The notes beneath the pieces were generated by a model that was not told the DNA's origin, made no database searches, and worked only from the letters and a program-made list of their open reading frames with translations. From Syntrophobacterales bacterium (lineage in GTDB: Bacteria > Desulfobacterota > Desulfobaccia > Desulfobaccales > 0-14-0-80-60-11), in assembly GCA_023229795.1 (NCBI GenBank), contig JALNYP010000003.1, positions 39,586 to 103,585 on the forward strand: a stretch of DNA of 64,000 nt, read 5' to 3'. The position numbers were made by a program, and so were the translations under genes. Numbering within the stretch: the first letter of the stretch is position 1; each line of letters begins with the position of its first letter. Shown piece by piece: positions 1-9,621 of this stretch.

Positions 1-1745
1 TGGTGCATCAATTCCTGCGGGGTGCCGTCGAAGACCACCCGGCCGCCCTCCCGGCCCGCGCCCGGACCCATATCCACCACAAAGTCTGCCTGGCGGATGG
101 TCTCGGGATCGTGCTCCACCACGATAACGGTGTTGCCCAGGTCCCGGAGGGCCTTCAGGGTGTGCAGGAGTTTCTGGGTGTCCCGGGGGTGGAGGCCGAT
201 GCTGGGCTCGTCCAGGATATAGAGGACGCCGGAAAGCTTGGAGCCGATCTGGGTGGCCAGGCGGATGCGTTGGGCTTCGCCGCCGGCCAGGGTGCCGGTG
301 GCCCGGTCCAGGCTGAGGTACTCCAGCCCGACTTCTTCGAGAAAGCCCAGGCGTTCCATGATTTCTTTCAGGATGCGCCGGGCGATCTCCGCCTGGCGGG
401 GGCTCAGATTGAGGCCGGCGAACCAGCCGAGGGCCCGGGCCACGGTCAAGCCGGTGACCTCGCTGATGTTGGCCCCGTCGATCTTCACCGCCAGGGCCTC
501 CCGGCGCAGGCGGGCGCCGCCGCAGTCGGGGCAGGGCCGGACGCTCATGTACTGTTCGATCTCTTCCCGGACCAGGGCCGAATCCGTCTCGTCGTAGCGC
601 TCTTTGAGGAGGGGAATCACGCCGGGAAAGGGCCGGGGGCTATAGAGGCGGCGGCCGCCCTGCTCATAGAAAAAATTGATGGCTTGGCCATTGGTCCCGA
701 AGAGCAGGATTTCCTGGACCTCCCGGGACAGATCCTTAAACCGGGTGTGGATGGAGAAGTGATAGTGCTGCTCCAGGGCTTCCATCATCTGCTGGTGCCG
801 CAGGGAATGGCGGTGGGCCCAGGGCCGGATCGCGCCCTCCCGCAGGGTTAAAGCTGGATTCGGGACCACCAGATCGGGGTCGATGATCAGCCGGGTGCCC
901 AGGCCGCTGCACGCCGGGCAGGCCCCCTGGGGGCTGTTGAAAGAAAACAGCCGGGGCGTCAGCTCGGGCAGGGAGACGCCGCAGTGGTCGCAGGCGAAGC
1001 GCTCGGAGAAGAGCAGTTCTTCACCGCCCGCCACCGCGATGCGAACTACCCCGTCGGCCAGCTTCAGGGCCAACTCCAGGGAGTCGGTGAGCCGGGCGCC
1101 CAGATCGGGTTTGATGACCAGCCGGTCCACCACCGCCTCGATGGTGTTCCGCTTATTCTTGTCGAGGACCGGCAGCTCCTCCAGTTCCAGCACCTCGCCG
1201 TTGAGGCGGATGCGGCTATAGCCTTCGCTGCGCAGCCGTTCCAGCAGCTTCTGGTGCTCGCCTTTGCGGTTTACCACCACCGGGGCCAGGATGGTGATAC
1301 GGCTGCCCGGGGCCAGCCCCATGACCTGGTCCGCCATCTGGGGCACGCTTAACGAGGAAATGGGCCGCCCGCACTGGTAACAGAAAGGAGTTCCCACCCG
1401 GGCGAACAGGACCCGGAGGTAATCGTAGATTTCGGTGGAGGTGGCCACGGTGGACCGGGGATTCCTGGAGGCCGTGCGCTGCTCGATGGCGATGGAGGGG
1501 GACAGGCCTTCGATATATTCGACGTCCGGCTTGTCCATGAGTTCCAGGAATTGCCGGGCGTAGGCCGACAAGGATTCCACGTAGCGGCGCTGGCCTTCGG
1601 CATAGAGGATGTCGAAGGCGAGGGTGGATTTCCCCGAGCCGCTCACCCCGGTAATGACGATGAACTTATTCCGGGGAAGCTCCAGGTCGATATTCTTGAG
1701 GTTGTGTTCCCGGGCGCCCCGGATGATGATCTGGTTTACGGGCAT
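1..1745 (-). CDS. uvrA: UvrABC excinuclease subunit A, N-terminal 581 residues (3' end outside window)
   Basis: UvrA is the damage-recognition ATPase of nucleotide excision repair. Reading from the ATG at 1745, the protein opens with the UvrA N-terminus and a Walker A motif GVSGSGKS at residues 33-40, followed by the UvrA-typical run RRYVESLSAYARQFL. A CxxC zinc site (CDHC, CPAC) lies near residue 250. The ABC signature and Walker B of the first ATPase half (LAGGEAQRIRLATQ, LYILDEPSIGLHPRD) lie near the window edge. The family is usually about 940 residues, so roughly the last 360 lie outside. The upstream gene ends 32 bases away on the same strand, so the two are probably co-transcribed. Confidence 0.97.
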   Translation of the reverse strand, partial: MPVNQIIIRGAREHNLKNIDLELPRNKFIVITGVSGSGKSTLAFDILYAEGQRRYVESLSAYARQFLELMDKPDVEYIEGLSPSIAIEQRTASRNPRSTVATSTEIYDYLRVLFARVGTPFCYQCGRPISSLSVPQMADQVMGLAPGSRITILAPVVVNRKGEHQKLLERLRSEGYSRIRLNGEVLELEELPVLDKNKRNTIEAVVDRLVIKPDLGARLTDSLELALKLADGVVRIAVAGGEELLFSERFACDHCGVSLPELTPRLFSFNSPQGACPACSGLGTRLIIDPDLVVPNPALTLREGAIRPWAHRHSLRHQQMMEALEQHYHFSIHTRFKDLSREVQEILLFGTNGQAINFFYEQGGRRLYSPRPFPGVIPLLKERYDETDSALVREEIEQYMSVRPCPDCGGARLRREALAVKIDGANISEVTGLTVARALGWFAGLNLSPRQAEIARRILKEIMERLGFLEEVGLEYLSLDRATGTLAGGEAQRIRLATQIGSKLSGVLYILDEPSIGLHPRDTQKLLHTLKALRDLGNTVIVVEHDPETIRQADFVVDMGPGAGREGGRVVFDGTPQELMH

Positions 1746-1777
1746 CTGCTTCGCTGCGGCAAGGTGATGATGACTAA

Positions 1778-2041
1778 TCAGGTCGTGGTCTTGACGGCCG
1801 AGTCAGGTTCAGGGGTCCGGACCGCGGCTTCTTTCGGCTTGGGTTTGCGGCCCCGCTTTTTCTTGATCTCATAGGGCACAAATTTAATCCCCTGGGCGCG
1901 GCCGGCCCCTCCGGGCCAGAGCAGCGGGCCGTTCCCCAAATGGCGGGCGATCTCGGCCAGGGTCCAATCCAGGTATTTGGCGGGAATTACCGTGACTTCT
2001 ACTTTCAGCCCGCGCTCGGGGCGTTCTTTGACTCTGGACAT
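1778..2041 (-). CDS. Small hypothetical protein upstream of uvrA
   Basis: An 87-residue protein of unknown function. I chose the ATG at 2041 over the longer frame (ATG at 2128) because AAGGAA stands 7 bases before it and the longer N-terminus looks non-coding. The middle reads VEVTVIPAKYLDWTLAEIAR and the tail is basic (KKKRGRKPKPKE, resembling an AT-hook-like RGRKPK run) before an acidic/Thr end. That tail hints at nucleic-acid binding, which is inference only. It lies just upstream of uvrA on the same strand and is likely in one operon with it. Confidence 0.6.
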   Translation of the reverse strand: MSRVKERPERGLKVEVTVIPAKYLDWTLAEIARHLGNGPLLWPGGAGRAQGIKFVPYEIKKKRGRKPKPKEAAVRTPEPDSAVKTTT

Positions 2042-2489
2042 GTAGCTTTCCTTGCTGGAATAAGGTGCTCCAAGACGTGGGGTCGCCGATGGGTGCGAGG
2101 CCTGCGAAAATGGGGTCTTGAACCACAAATATTAATTTTACCCATATTTTTCCCTGATCGCCATAATTATTATAGATTAGGGTACCATTGGGTATTACTT
2201 ATTGGCGGGCCGGTTTGCTCAATGGCCTTCAGGGTCAAGGGCTCGCCCCGGGGCTTTGGACGCCTGGCGGGTGCCGCCGCGCCGCCGCGTCTGCGTCCAG
2301 AAGATTTGCTTTCTTCCTTGACATGGAGAACAATTAACGCAAACATGTAATGGAATAAAAAGACAACCGTCTTTAAGAAAATTATTCTGATAAATCAAAT
2401 GGTTAACTGGATAGCACTAAGAAAGAAGCTCTTAATAAATCGGGATAGGCCATTTTACCGGTCCATGACGTGATACCCCGGACGGCCCC
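2042..2489. other. Divergent intergenic region between the uvrA operon and the sigma-54 activator
   Basis: No credible gene. The region separates divergently transcribed units and should hold promoters for both. The stretch 2130-2180 is AT-rich. A TTGACA near 2318 lacks a good -10 partner at 17 bases. I see no strong hairpin or repeat. Confidence 0.5.
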
Positions 2490-4415
2490 ATGCTTTCTTC
2501 TTTAGATATTGCCAAGCAAAAACTCATAGAAATCAGTATCGCCCTCTCCAGCGAAACCGATCTATCTGAGTTATTGAAAAAGATTATCTTTGAACTTCGG
2601 GTCCTGACCAATGCCGATGGCGGCAGTCTCTTCCTGGTCAGCAATGGCAACCTGCGCTTTGAAGTAGCCCAAAATAATACCCTGATTCTGGCGAAGGGCG
2701 AAGACTTTCAATTTTTTAAGCAGTTCGAGATTCCCATCAGTGAACAGAGTATCGCCGGTTATGTGGCCCTCACCGGCAAGATTCTCAATATCCCGGATGT
2801 CTATAACTTAGCGGCTCATTTGCCCTACCGCTTCGACCCCTCCTTTGATCTGCGCAATAATTATCGCACCCAATCCATCCTGGCGGTCCCCCTTAAAGAT
2901 CATACGGGCACGGTCATCGGCGTCCTGGAACTGATCAACGCCATGGATGGACAGGATAAGGTGCCCTTCCGCGAGGCTTATGAAAATGTAGTCCTGTCCC
3001 TGGCTTCCCTGGCCGCGGTGGCCATCAACAAAGCCCGGTTGATTCAAACTATTCAGGACCTGCTCGAAGCCGAAAAAGAGCAATACCGGAGAAATCTCGA
3101 AGCCATTTTCCGGAGCGTCAACGACGCCATCATCACGGTTGACAAAAATATGCGCATTATTGCCGCCAATGATGCGGTGCGGGGCATTTGTTCGATAGAT
3201 CCCCAGGCGATTATCAATCATCAATTTCATGATGTGACTCGATACTGTTCGCAGTCCTGTGTGAGGGCCTTGAAAGAAATTCTGGAAAAGGGCCGGACCA
3301 TCAAAGAATACCGCCTGGAATGCGGCAATCAATATCGGCCCCACCAATTGGTATCCGTGAGCAGCTCGCCCTTAAGAGACAAAGCCGATAAAAATATCGG
3401 CACGGTTTTGGTGATCCGGGATTTGACCCGGGTGGCCGAAATGGAAGGAGAACTGCGGGAGCGCTACAACCTCCACAATATTGTGGGCAAAAGCCACGAG
3501 ATGCAGAAAATCTTCCACCTGCTCGACGAATTGATGAATACCGACACCACCGTGCTGATTACGGGCGAAACCGGCACCGGCAAGGAACTGGTGGCCAAGG
3601 CCCTCCATTATGGCGGGCCCCGGGCCGCCAAGCCGCTGATCACCGTGAATTGTTCGGCCCTGGCCGAAAACCTGCTGGAGAGCGAACTGTTCGGCCATGT
3701 GAAAGGGGCGTTTACCGGCGCCCAGAAGGACCGGATAGGCCGCTTTCAAGCCGCCCACGGGGGCACCATCTTCCTGGATGAAGTGGGGGACATTCCGCCC
3801 AGGCTGCAATTGAAGCTGCTCAGGGTCCTCCAGGAAAAGACCATTGAGCGGGTCGGCGACTCCACCACTTGCCGCGTGGACGTGCGCGTCATTGCCGCCA
3901 CGAATCGCCACTTGAAGCAGAGGATCAGCCAGGGCGAATTTCGGGAGGACCTCTATTATCGGCTGAAGGTGTTGGAGATCGCCTTACCCGGGTTGCGGGA
4001 ACGGCGCGAAGATATCCCCTTGTTGATTCAGCATTTTCTCACGTTATTTAATAAGAGTTACCATAAGAACATCGAAGAAATCTCCCAAGAAGCCCTGAAA
4101 ACCTTCATGATCTACCCCTGGCCCGGCAATGTCCGAGAACTGCAGCATGCCATCGAACATGCCTATGTCCTGTGTAACGGCCCCACCATTGCCCTGGAGC
4201 ATATTCCGGCCGAGATCCGGGATTTCCAGTTCCGGGAAACCCCGGCCACCGGGGGCCGCCTGAAAAGTTCCGCGCTGCAGACCGCGGAGATTCTCCAGGC
4301 CCTGACCGAAACCGGCTGGAACAAGGCCAAGGCCGCCCGGCGGCTGGGCATCTCCCGGCCCACCCTCTACCAACTCATCAATCTCCACCATTTAGAGCCC
4401 TCCGACCATCTGTAA
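2490..4415 (+). CDS. Sigma-54-dependent transcriptional activator with GAF and PAS sensor domains
   Basis: A 641-residue enhancer-binding protein. An N-terminal GAF domain occupies about residues 15-175 and a PAS domain about 200-320. The PAS region carries several cysteines (GICS, YCSQSC) that could sense redox state or bind a cofactor; this is inference. The AAA+ domain follows, with Walker A GETGTGKE near residue 357, the sigma-54-contacting GAFTGA loop near 406 and a Walker B region FLDEVGDIP. A Fis-type helix-turn-helix (AKAARRLGISRPTLYQLI) ends the protein. Its stop codon lies inside the first of three operator-like repeats, which precede a sigma-54-like promoter for the HD-domain gene. 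The regulator therefore probably controls that neighbour. Confidence 0.95.
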   Translation: MLSSLDIAKQKLIEISIALSSETDLSELLKKIIFELRVLTNADGGSLFLVSNGNLRFEVAQNNTLILAKGEDFQFFKQFEIPISEQSIAGYVALTGKILNIPDVYNLAAHLPYRFDPSFDLRNNYRTQSILAVPLKDHTGTVIGVLELINAMDGQDKVPFREAYENVVLSLASLAAVAINKARLIQTIQDLLEAEKEQYRRNLEAIFRSVNDAIITVDKNMRIIAANDAVRGICSIDPQAIINHQFHDVTRYCSQSCVRALKEILEKGRTIKEYRLECGNQYRPHQLVSVSSSPLRDKADKNIGTVLVIRDLTRVAEMEGELRERYNLHNIVGKSHEMQKIFHLLDELMNTDTTVLITGETGTGKELVAKALHYGGPRAAKPLITVNCSALAENLLESELFGHVKGAFTGAQKDRIGRFQAAHGGTIFLDEVGDIPPRLQLKLLRVLQEKTIERVGDSTTCRVDVRVIAATNRHLKQRISQGEFREDLYYRLKVLEIALPGLRERREDIPLLIQHFLTLFNKSYHKNIEEISQEALKTFMIYPWPGNVRELQHAIEHAYVLCNGPTIALEHIPAEIRDFQFRETPATGGRLKSSALQTAEILQALTETGWNKAKAARRLGISRPTLYQLINLHHLEPSDHL

Positions 4416-4455
4416 ATTTACACAACTGTAAAGTACAAGGGGTGTAAATTTTACA
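4411..4455 (+). promoter_or_regulatory. Three operator-like dyads, 16 bp apart
   Basis: TGTAAATTTACA (4411-4422, perfect palindrome), TGTAAAGTACA (4427-4437) and TGTAAATTTTACA (4443-4455) start exactly 16 bp apart. They lie about 100 bp upstream of a sigma-54-like promoter, the usual place for activator sites. The Fis-type HTH of the preceding gene is the obvious candidate binder (inference). Confidence 0.65.
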
Positions 4456-4552
4456 CTTCCCCCTCCGGGAAGACCGGCTGAGGTAGCATTGACCGCAAGA
4501 ATAACTACCTTAATTTACAGGTTTTTCATGATATGGCTTCCCATTGGGCGGC

Positions 4553-4568
4553 TGGCACGTTTGTTGTA
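4553..4568 (+). promoter_or_regulatory. Candidate sigma-54 (-24/-12) promoter
   Basis: TGGCACGTTTGTTGTA matches the TGGCACG-N4-TTGCA consensus except for T in place of C at the -12 GC. GG at 4554-4555 is followed by 10 bases and then GT at 4566-4567. It lies 36 bp before the ATG of the HD-domain gene and downstream of the dyad array. Confidence 0.6.
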
Positions 4569-4603
4569 TTATGAGTGGGTAAATCCCTCATTCAGGGCAG
4601 GCT

Positions 4604-5608
4604 ATGTTGAGTCTTACCGCTCAAAAAGCCATCGGGTCGTCTCAAGAAAAGGGGGCGATACGGGTGGACCATAAATTAACCGGTCCTTTGGACCGGTTAC
4701 CGGATACGTTTACTTATCCGGGGCGGCTCTATCGAGACAATCCTGAGGATGTTCTATCCGAAGTAAAGAAGACCATATTATTAATCTTTAGCCAATTCGA
4801 CTTTCATCAACTTGAACGGGTATTTGGGGATATTTTAAGACTATTCGACGGGACATATCCCGGATACCGCCGCTGCAATACTCTCTATCACGACTTAGAC
4901 CACACGCTGGACTGCCTCCACGCCACCGCCAGGCTTATCCATGGCGCTGCGGTAAATGGCCTGAGGTTCGAGCCCGGGGATGTCAACCTCGGCCTCATCT
5001 CGGCGCTCATGCATGATACGGGCTATATCCAGACGCAGGAAGATTATACCGGTACCGGCGCTAAATATACGCTGGGCCATGTCCAGCGCAGTATTGACTT
5101 CATGGCGAAATATTTTCAGGATCACCGGTTTCCGCCGGAATATCTGCCGGTTTGCAGTGCCTTTTTAAGATGTACGGGCCTGGATGTCAAAATTACTGAA
5201 ATCAAATTCCAGTCTCGCGAGCATGAAATTCTCGGGAAGATTTTGGGAACGGCCGACCTGGTCGGGCAAATGGCCCAGGAGAATTACTTGGAAAAACTGG
5301 CCTTCCTCTACAATGAATTCAAGGAAGGCGGCGTCCCGGGATATATTGATGCCTTGGATTTATTGAAGAAAACCCCGGGCTTCTGGGATATGGTGCAGGA
5401 GAGAATGGCGGTCGAATTGGGCCGGGTGGATCTCTATCTAAGGGATCATTTCCGGGTGAGCCGGGGCATCGACCATGACCTGTACCGCAAAGCCATCGAA
5501 CGGAACGTGGAACACGTGATCTTTATTAAGAACAATCTTGAAGCCAATGGTGCCAGGTATCGCGGGGAGGAAGACCAGGGGGGAATGACGGTCAGGTCGC
5601 CGGTCTGA
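4604..5608 (+). CDS. HD-domain phosphohydrolase-like protein
   Basis: A 334-residue soluble protein with an HD-type metal-binding core. YHDLDHTLD (about residues 100-108) and LMHDTGY (about 135-141) supply the His and His-Asp pairs, as in cyclic-nucleotide phosphodiesterase-like HD proteins. The substrate cannot be told from sequence. The ATG at 4604 has only a weak ribosome site. GTG at 4664 has AAAAGGGGG 8 bases before it and may be the true start, removing 20 residues. A sigma-54-like promoter and three dyads precede it, and a sigma-54 activator gene lies directly upstream, so nutrient- or stress-gated expression is likely. A strong terminator follows. Confidence 0.8.
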   Translation: MLSLTAQKAIGSSQEKGAIRVDHKLTGPLDRLPDTFTYPGRLYRDNPEDVLSEVKKTILLIFSQFDFHQLERVFGDILRLFDGTYPGYRRCNTLYHDLDHTLDCLHATARLIHGAAVNGLRFEPGDVNLGLISALMHDTGYIQTQEDYTGTGAKYTLGHVQRSIDFMAKYFQDHRFPPEYLPVCSAFLRCTGLDVKITEIKFQSREHEILGKILGTADLVGQMAQENYLEKLAFLYNEFKEGGVPGYIDALDLLKKTPGFWDMVQERMAVELGRVDLYLRDHFRVSRGIDHDLYRKAIERNVEHVIFIKNNLEANGARYRGEEDQGGMTVRSPV

Positions 5609-5628
5609 AGCATCCGGATTTGGCGACA

Positions 5629-5661
5629 GGCAGGGTCTCGGTTCGGGGCCCTGCCTTTTTT
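5629..5661 (+). terminator. Intrinsic terminator after the HD gene
   Basis: The stem GGCAGGG (5629-5635) pairs with CCCTGCC (5649-5655) and is followed by six T. It belongs to the recurring GCAGGG/CCCTGC terminator family of this window. Confidence 0.85.
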
Positions 5662-5674
5662 ATGGCCTGCGGCC

Positions 5675-6424
5675 TTAATCCCCCGGGGGACCGGAAGGCC
5701 TGGTCCCGAAGGGGGCGGCCAGGGCGTAGCGCACCCGGTTGGCCTTCTCGCCGTTGTGGATCAGGATGCCTTCCTGGAGCAAGAGGTTTAAATAACCCCA
5801 GGCGGTCTTTTTGTTCACCAGAAAACGGGCCTCGAAGTCCAGCAGGCGGAACCACTGGCCGGCGGTCTCCCGGAGAAATTCGCACAGGGTCTCAGGGGTG
5901 AGCTTGCGCCGTCCTTTCAGAGGCAGGGCAATCTTGGCCAGGGCCTGGCGCAGCGCTTCGAGATTCACCGCTTCCGGCAACGGCGGCGGCAGGTTAATTT
6001 CCCGGGTTTCCCGGGGCGCCGGCCTGCCCCCCAACCAATCCGGACGGGCGAAATAATGGCCCACCTCTTCCTCGATGAGGTTCAGCAAGCGGTAGAACTG
6101 CGACATGGTGATCTGTCCGGCCAGTTGCGTGACCAGATAATCCTTGGCCCTTTTGCGGACAAAAGAAACCCGCTCCTGGACGCCGGCGGGCAGGCGGGGG
6201 GCCTCCATCATCACCTGGAAAAACATCCCGGCCACCAGAGTGGTATCGAGGCCGCGGCCGGCAGAACTCAGGGCGGCGGATCTTTCCGAAACCCCGAGGG
6301 CCCCGGCGCTCAGGGTCCAGGCGGCAAAATCGTCGTCGAAATCATCCGCCTGCGCCGGGCAAAACAACTCCACCACCGGCCGCGTCAAGGTGCGCACCGA
6401 GGTCAGGATGGCGTCGCGTTCCAT
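5675..6424 (-). CDS. Hypothetical protein, possible C-terminal winged helix
   Basis: A 249-residue protein I do not recognise. The N-terminal part is mostly helical, with short acidic and Ala/Gly-rich stretches (QADDFDDDF). The C-terminal 80 residues (around LLDFEARFLVNKKTAWGYLN and LLQEGILIHNGEKANRVRYA) look like a winged-helix fold with a basic recognition segment, which would suit a transcription factor; this is inference. It is transcribed towards the HD gene, and the terminator between them could serve both. The stop is at 5675 and the start ATG at 6424. No operon partner is visible. Confidence 0.7.
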   Translation of the reverse strand: MERDAILTSVRTLTRPVVELFCPAQADDFDDDFAAWTLSAGALGVSERSAALSSAGRGLDTTLVAGMFFQVMMEAPRLPAGVQERVSFVRKRAKDYLVTQLAGQITMSQFYRLLNLIEEEVGHYFARPDWLGGRPAPRETREINLPPPLPEAVNLEALRQALAKIALPLKGRRKLTPETLCEFLRETAGQWFRLLDFEARFLVNKKTAWGYLNLLLQEGILIHNGEKANRVRYALAAPFGTRPSGPPGD

Positions 6425-6765
6425 GTATCAGCCCTCCCTGGCAATGGCCCGATTATAGGACACAAATCATTTGCGATCAACACACTCTAGGACCTAGCGG
6501 CCAAAAGCCGGGTAATTTTCAGAGATGAGCCCGATTCCACGCCGGAACCCCGGGCGCAGAAGCAAATATTCAATCCCTTAAGGGGGATGCCAGCCCTTTC
6601 AGGCAAAGAAATAGTAAACATTTTGAAATATCCTTAGCACTTTTCCCATACAAATTTCAGGGTTTTCGCACCTCGAGATTAAGGGATTGCCTAATTCCAT
6701 TCTAATAGATAAATGGCAGATTATAGGCACGGTCCCAAAAATTAGCTTTGAGGGGATGGAAATCC
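6425..6765. other. Intergenic region before the sensor kinase
   Basis: No gene seen. The right half (6600-6740) is AT-rich and should contain the kinase promoter, but no convincing -35/-10 pair or dyad stands out. Confidence 0.4.
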
Positions 6766-8343
6766 ATGAGTCAGACCAAATTTTACGAGGGAGAGCTGGC
6801 CGCCAGCGTTCCTGCCAAGCCAGCCGACGCAAACGAAGGTAAGGTCAACACATGGACGACCAGGTTGATTCTGGTGACCCTCCAGGTCATCATTGCCATC
6901 TCCATTTTTCAGGTAATACGGGACGTTATCCTGCCTCGCGGGGGGGCCGCCAGCTTCAACATCTACCTGGCAATTATGGGCTGCACCCTGGCCACGATCT
7001 GCGCTTACCTGATATTGATGAAGTATCAGACCCTTATTCAGAAGTTCAGCCAGGAAAACGTCCAGTTGGGCGAACGGCTCGGGGCCCGGACGGCCGAATT
7101 GGAAAAAGCCAACGCCGAGATGCGCCTGGAAATATCCGAACGCCGGCGGGTGGAGCAGGCCCTGCTCGAGAGCGAAGCCAGGTTCCGCAATGTCATTCGG
7201 GAGGCTGCTATCGGCATAGCCCTCATCGATAAGACCGGACGGGTGATTGAATGTAATCCGGCCCTCCAGGCCATGCTGGGATATGCCAACGAAGAGTTGC
7301 GGGGGATGGAGTTCAATCGCATCCACCATCCGGACAACGTCGGATTAAGCCGGGAAATCTTCCAGCAATTGCTCGATGGCCAACAAGAGGTTTACCGGGT
7401 GGAAACCCGTTACATCCGCAAAGACGGCTGGGTGGGCTGGGGCCGGCAATCCATTTCCCTGGTACGGGAGGCGGGTGGCGAAGCTCAATTTGTCATCGCC
7501 ATGTTCGAGGATATTACGGAGCGCCGGGAAAACGAAGAGAAGATCCGCACTTATCAGGAACAGTTGCAATCCCTGGCCTCGGAATTGTCCTTGACCGAAG
7601 AACGGGAAAGGCGCCGGCTGGCCACGGTGCTCCACGACCATATCGCCCAACTGCTGGTATTGGCCAAGGCCAAGTTCGAAAAAATGCAGGAATCCAACCT
7701 GTTCCGTACCCTCGTCAAACCCGTGGAGGATGTCCGGAAACTGATTGAGGAATCAATCCGGTACACCCGGTCATTGATCTTTGAGCTCAGTCCTCCCATT
7801 CTTTACGATCTGGGCTTCGAGGCCACCATGGAATGGCTGGCGGAGCATATGGAGGAACAGTACGGCCTCAAGGTCGAAGTGGTGGACGATGACCAGCCTA
7901 AGCCTCTGGACAATGAAGGCCGGGTGCTCCTCTTCCGGGCCGTGCGGGAGCTGCTGTTCAACGTGCTCAAGCACGCCGAGGCCGCAAGCGCCCGGGTCTC
8001 CATGCGCCGGGACGGCGATCAACTCAAGGTCGTGGTCCAGGATAACGGCGTGGGCTTTGCCCCCAACAAGCTTTCTCCGGCCTCCGGCAAGGTGGAAGGC
8101 TTCGGTCTCTTCAGCATCCGGGAACGCCTGAATTATTTCGGCGGCAGCCTGGAGATCGACTCGACCCCCGGGCTGGGCGCCAGGGTCATATTGGTCATGC
8201 CTTTACAGTCCGGGACGAAAACTAAGAAAAGCCACATGAATACCCCGGCCGCCATCGAGGCGGCTGCCCCGCCGAGGCCTGCGGGGCTGTCCCCCCTGCG
8301 GCCCTCTAAAACCGAGACCACTCCCCCGATTGTTATGAACTAA
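6766..8343 (+). CDS. PAS-domain sensor histidine kinase, NarX/DegS (HisKA_3) type
   Basis: A 525-residue membrane sensor kinase. Two transmembrane helices (about residues 28-48 and 62-82) are followed by a coiled-coil signalling helix and a PAS/PAC domain (about 125-250). The dimerisation/phosphoacceptor segment ERERRRLATVLHDHIAQLL puts the phospho-His at residue 290. A C-terminal HATPase domain has the N box ELLFNVLKHA and G boxes DNGVGF and GFGLFSIRERL. The ATG at 6766 was chosen over a TTG at 6748 because GAGGGG stands 10-12 bases upstream of it. The C-terminus carries a Pro/Ala-rich tail. The NarL-type regulator 314 bp downstream is the likely partner. Confidence 0.93.
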   Translation: MSQTKFYEGELAASVPAKPADANEGKVNTWTTRLILVTLQVIIAISIFQVIRDVILPRGGAASFNIYLAIMGCTLATICAYLILMKYQTLIQKFSQENVQLGERLGARTAELEKANAEMRLEISERRRVEQALLESEARFRNVIREAAIGIALIDKTGRVIECNPALQAMLGYANEELRGMEFNRIHHPDNVGLSREIFQQLLDGQQEVYRVETRYIRKDGWVGWGRQSISLVREAGGEAQFVIAMFEDITERRENEEKIRTYQEQLQSLASELSLTEERERRRLATVLHDHIAQLLVLAKAKFEKMQESNLFRTLVKPVEDVRKLIEESIRYTRSLIFELSPPILYDLGFEATMEWLAEHMEEQYGLKVEVVDDDQPKPLDNEGRVLLFRAVRELLFNVLKHAEAASARVSMRRDGDQLKVVVQDNGVGFAPNKLSPASGKVEGFGLFSIRERLNYFGGSLEIDSTPGLGARVILVMPLQSGTKTKKSHMNTPAAIEAAAPPRPAGLSPLRPSKTETTPPIVMN

Positions 8344-8656
8344 GAGTGTGTCTCGGAAGTATCTTCTCTCTGCCGGCTCCCATTCCCGAAGGCCGTCCTC
8401 GGAGTGGGGGCGCGCCCTGACGAAAACCCTCCCGTCCCCGCAGCCTGACGCCGTCCCGGTGAGACTGACGCGACTTTCTGCTCCCGCACCCCAAAATTCA
8501 TTGTCGCCACCTTAAAAAATGTAGTATCATGGGCACAAGGCAGAAGTGCTGCTGTCAGGGGTCAGGTATATTTTCTGAAAAATTACCTGTAAAAACTCCT
8601 GGTCAAACCGCGCCGACCATTTTATCATGCACTTGTGAGGTCCACAGGAAGATAGG
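8344..8656. other. Gap between kinase and regulator genes
   Basis: No gene seen. The 313-bp spacing suggests that the regulator has its own promoter, but I find no clear consensus boxes and no terminator hairpin with a T-run. Confidence 0.4.
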
Positions 8657-9304
8657 ATGAGTATCAGGGTCTTGCTTGCCGACGATCACCAGATTATGCG
8701 GGAGGGGCTCCGTTCCATGCTGGAAAAGGAGCCGGATATCACCGTAGTCGGAGAAACTGAGGACGGGCGGTCCACGGAGCGGCTGGCTCGGGAATTAACC
8801 CCGGACGTGATCATCATGGATGTGGCGATGCCTGATTTAAACGGCATCGAAGCCACCCGGCAGATTGTCAATGAGATACCCGGCATCAAGATCATCGCCC
8901 TGTCCATGCATAACGATCGGCGTTTTGTGTTAAACATGCTGAAGGCCGGAGCCGCAGGTTACATGCTCAAGGATTGCGCCTTCAAGGACCTGGCCAAGGC
9001 CATCCGGGTGGTGATGTCCCATAAGACGTACCTGAGCCACGAGATTGCCGACATTGTGGTCAAAGATTATCTGGCCTCCTCCGCCCCCATAGAATCCTCC
9101 GCTTTTCACCTGCTGTCCCCCCGGGAACGCGAGGTCCTCCAACTCATCGCCGAAGGCAAGACTTCCAACCAGATCGCCGAAAATCTCCACGTCAGCGTCA
9201 AGACCGTGGAAACCCACCGCCAACAGATTATGGTGAAATTGAAGATCAAGACCATTGCGGAGCTGACCAAGTACGCTATCCGTGAGGGCTTGACCTCGGC
9301 CTAG
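8657..9304 (+). CDS. NarL/FixJ-family response regulator
   Basis: A 215-residue two-domain regulator. The receiver domain (residues 1-120) has the acidic pair DD near residue 9, the phospho-acceptor Asp at residue 55 (VIIMDVAMPD), Ser in ALSMH and Lys in MLKD. The LuxR-type HTH (about 148-210) reads LSPREREVLQLIAEGKT and SVKTVETHRQQIMVKL. It follows a HisKA_3 kinase, the class that normally pairs with NarL regulators, so the two probably form one system. The target genes are not evident from the window. Confidence 0.95.
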   Translation: MSIRVLLADDHQIMREGLRSMLEKEPDITVVGETEDGRSTERLARELTPDVIIMDVAMPDLNGIEATRQIVNEIPGIKIIALSMHNDRRFVLNMLKAGAAGYMLKDCAFKDLAKAIRVVMSHKTYLSHEIADIVVKDYLASSAPIESSAFHLLSPREREVLQLIAEGKTSNQIAENLHVSVKTVETHRQQIMVKLKIKTIAELTKYAIREGLTSA

Positions 9305-9621
9305 GTCTTTTTATCAACCGCCCTGGGGTTGGCAATCAATCCGCCCGGGATCGGGCTAACCGCCTGGCCTCCCGGGGCCTGGGCTCTTCCGCCAGACCGC
9401 TCTCTTCTGATCATCTCCCCACCGATGGGCCCGAGGAAAAAGCTATTTTTTCCCTTCCTTAAGGGAAATTCAGTAAAATCGAACCTGCTAATCAGGGGAT
9501 ACCCCCATTGTAAGAAATCCCGATAGTCTTAAACTCCGTATAGTGCTTCACCGGAAAGCCCGGGGCCGGATCAAAGGATGATCAGCCAACCTCAAATTCT
9601 TCTTCTGAGCCGAGGAACCGC
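9305..9621. other. Intergenic region with one hairpin
   Basis: No gene seen. A dyad TTTCCCTT (9449-9456) / AAGGGAAA (9461-9468) could end or attenuate the transcript, but no T-run follows. Confidence 0.4.
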
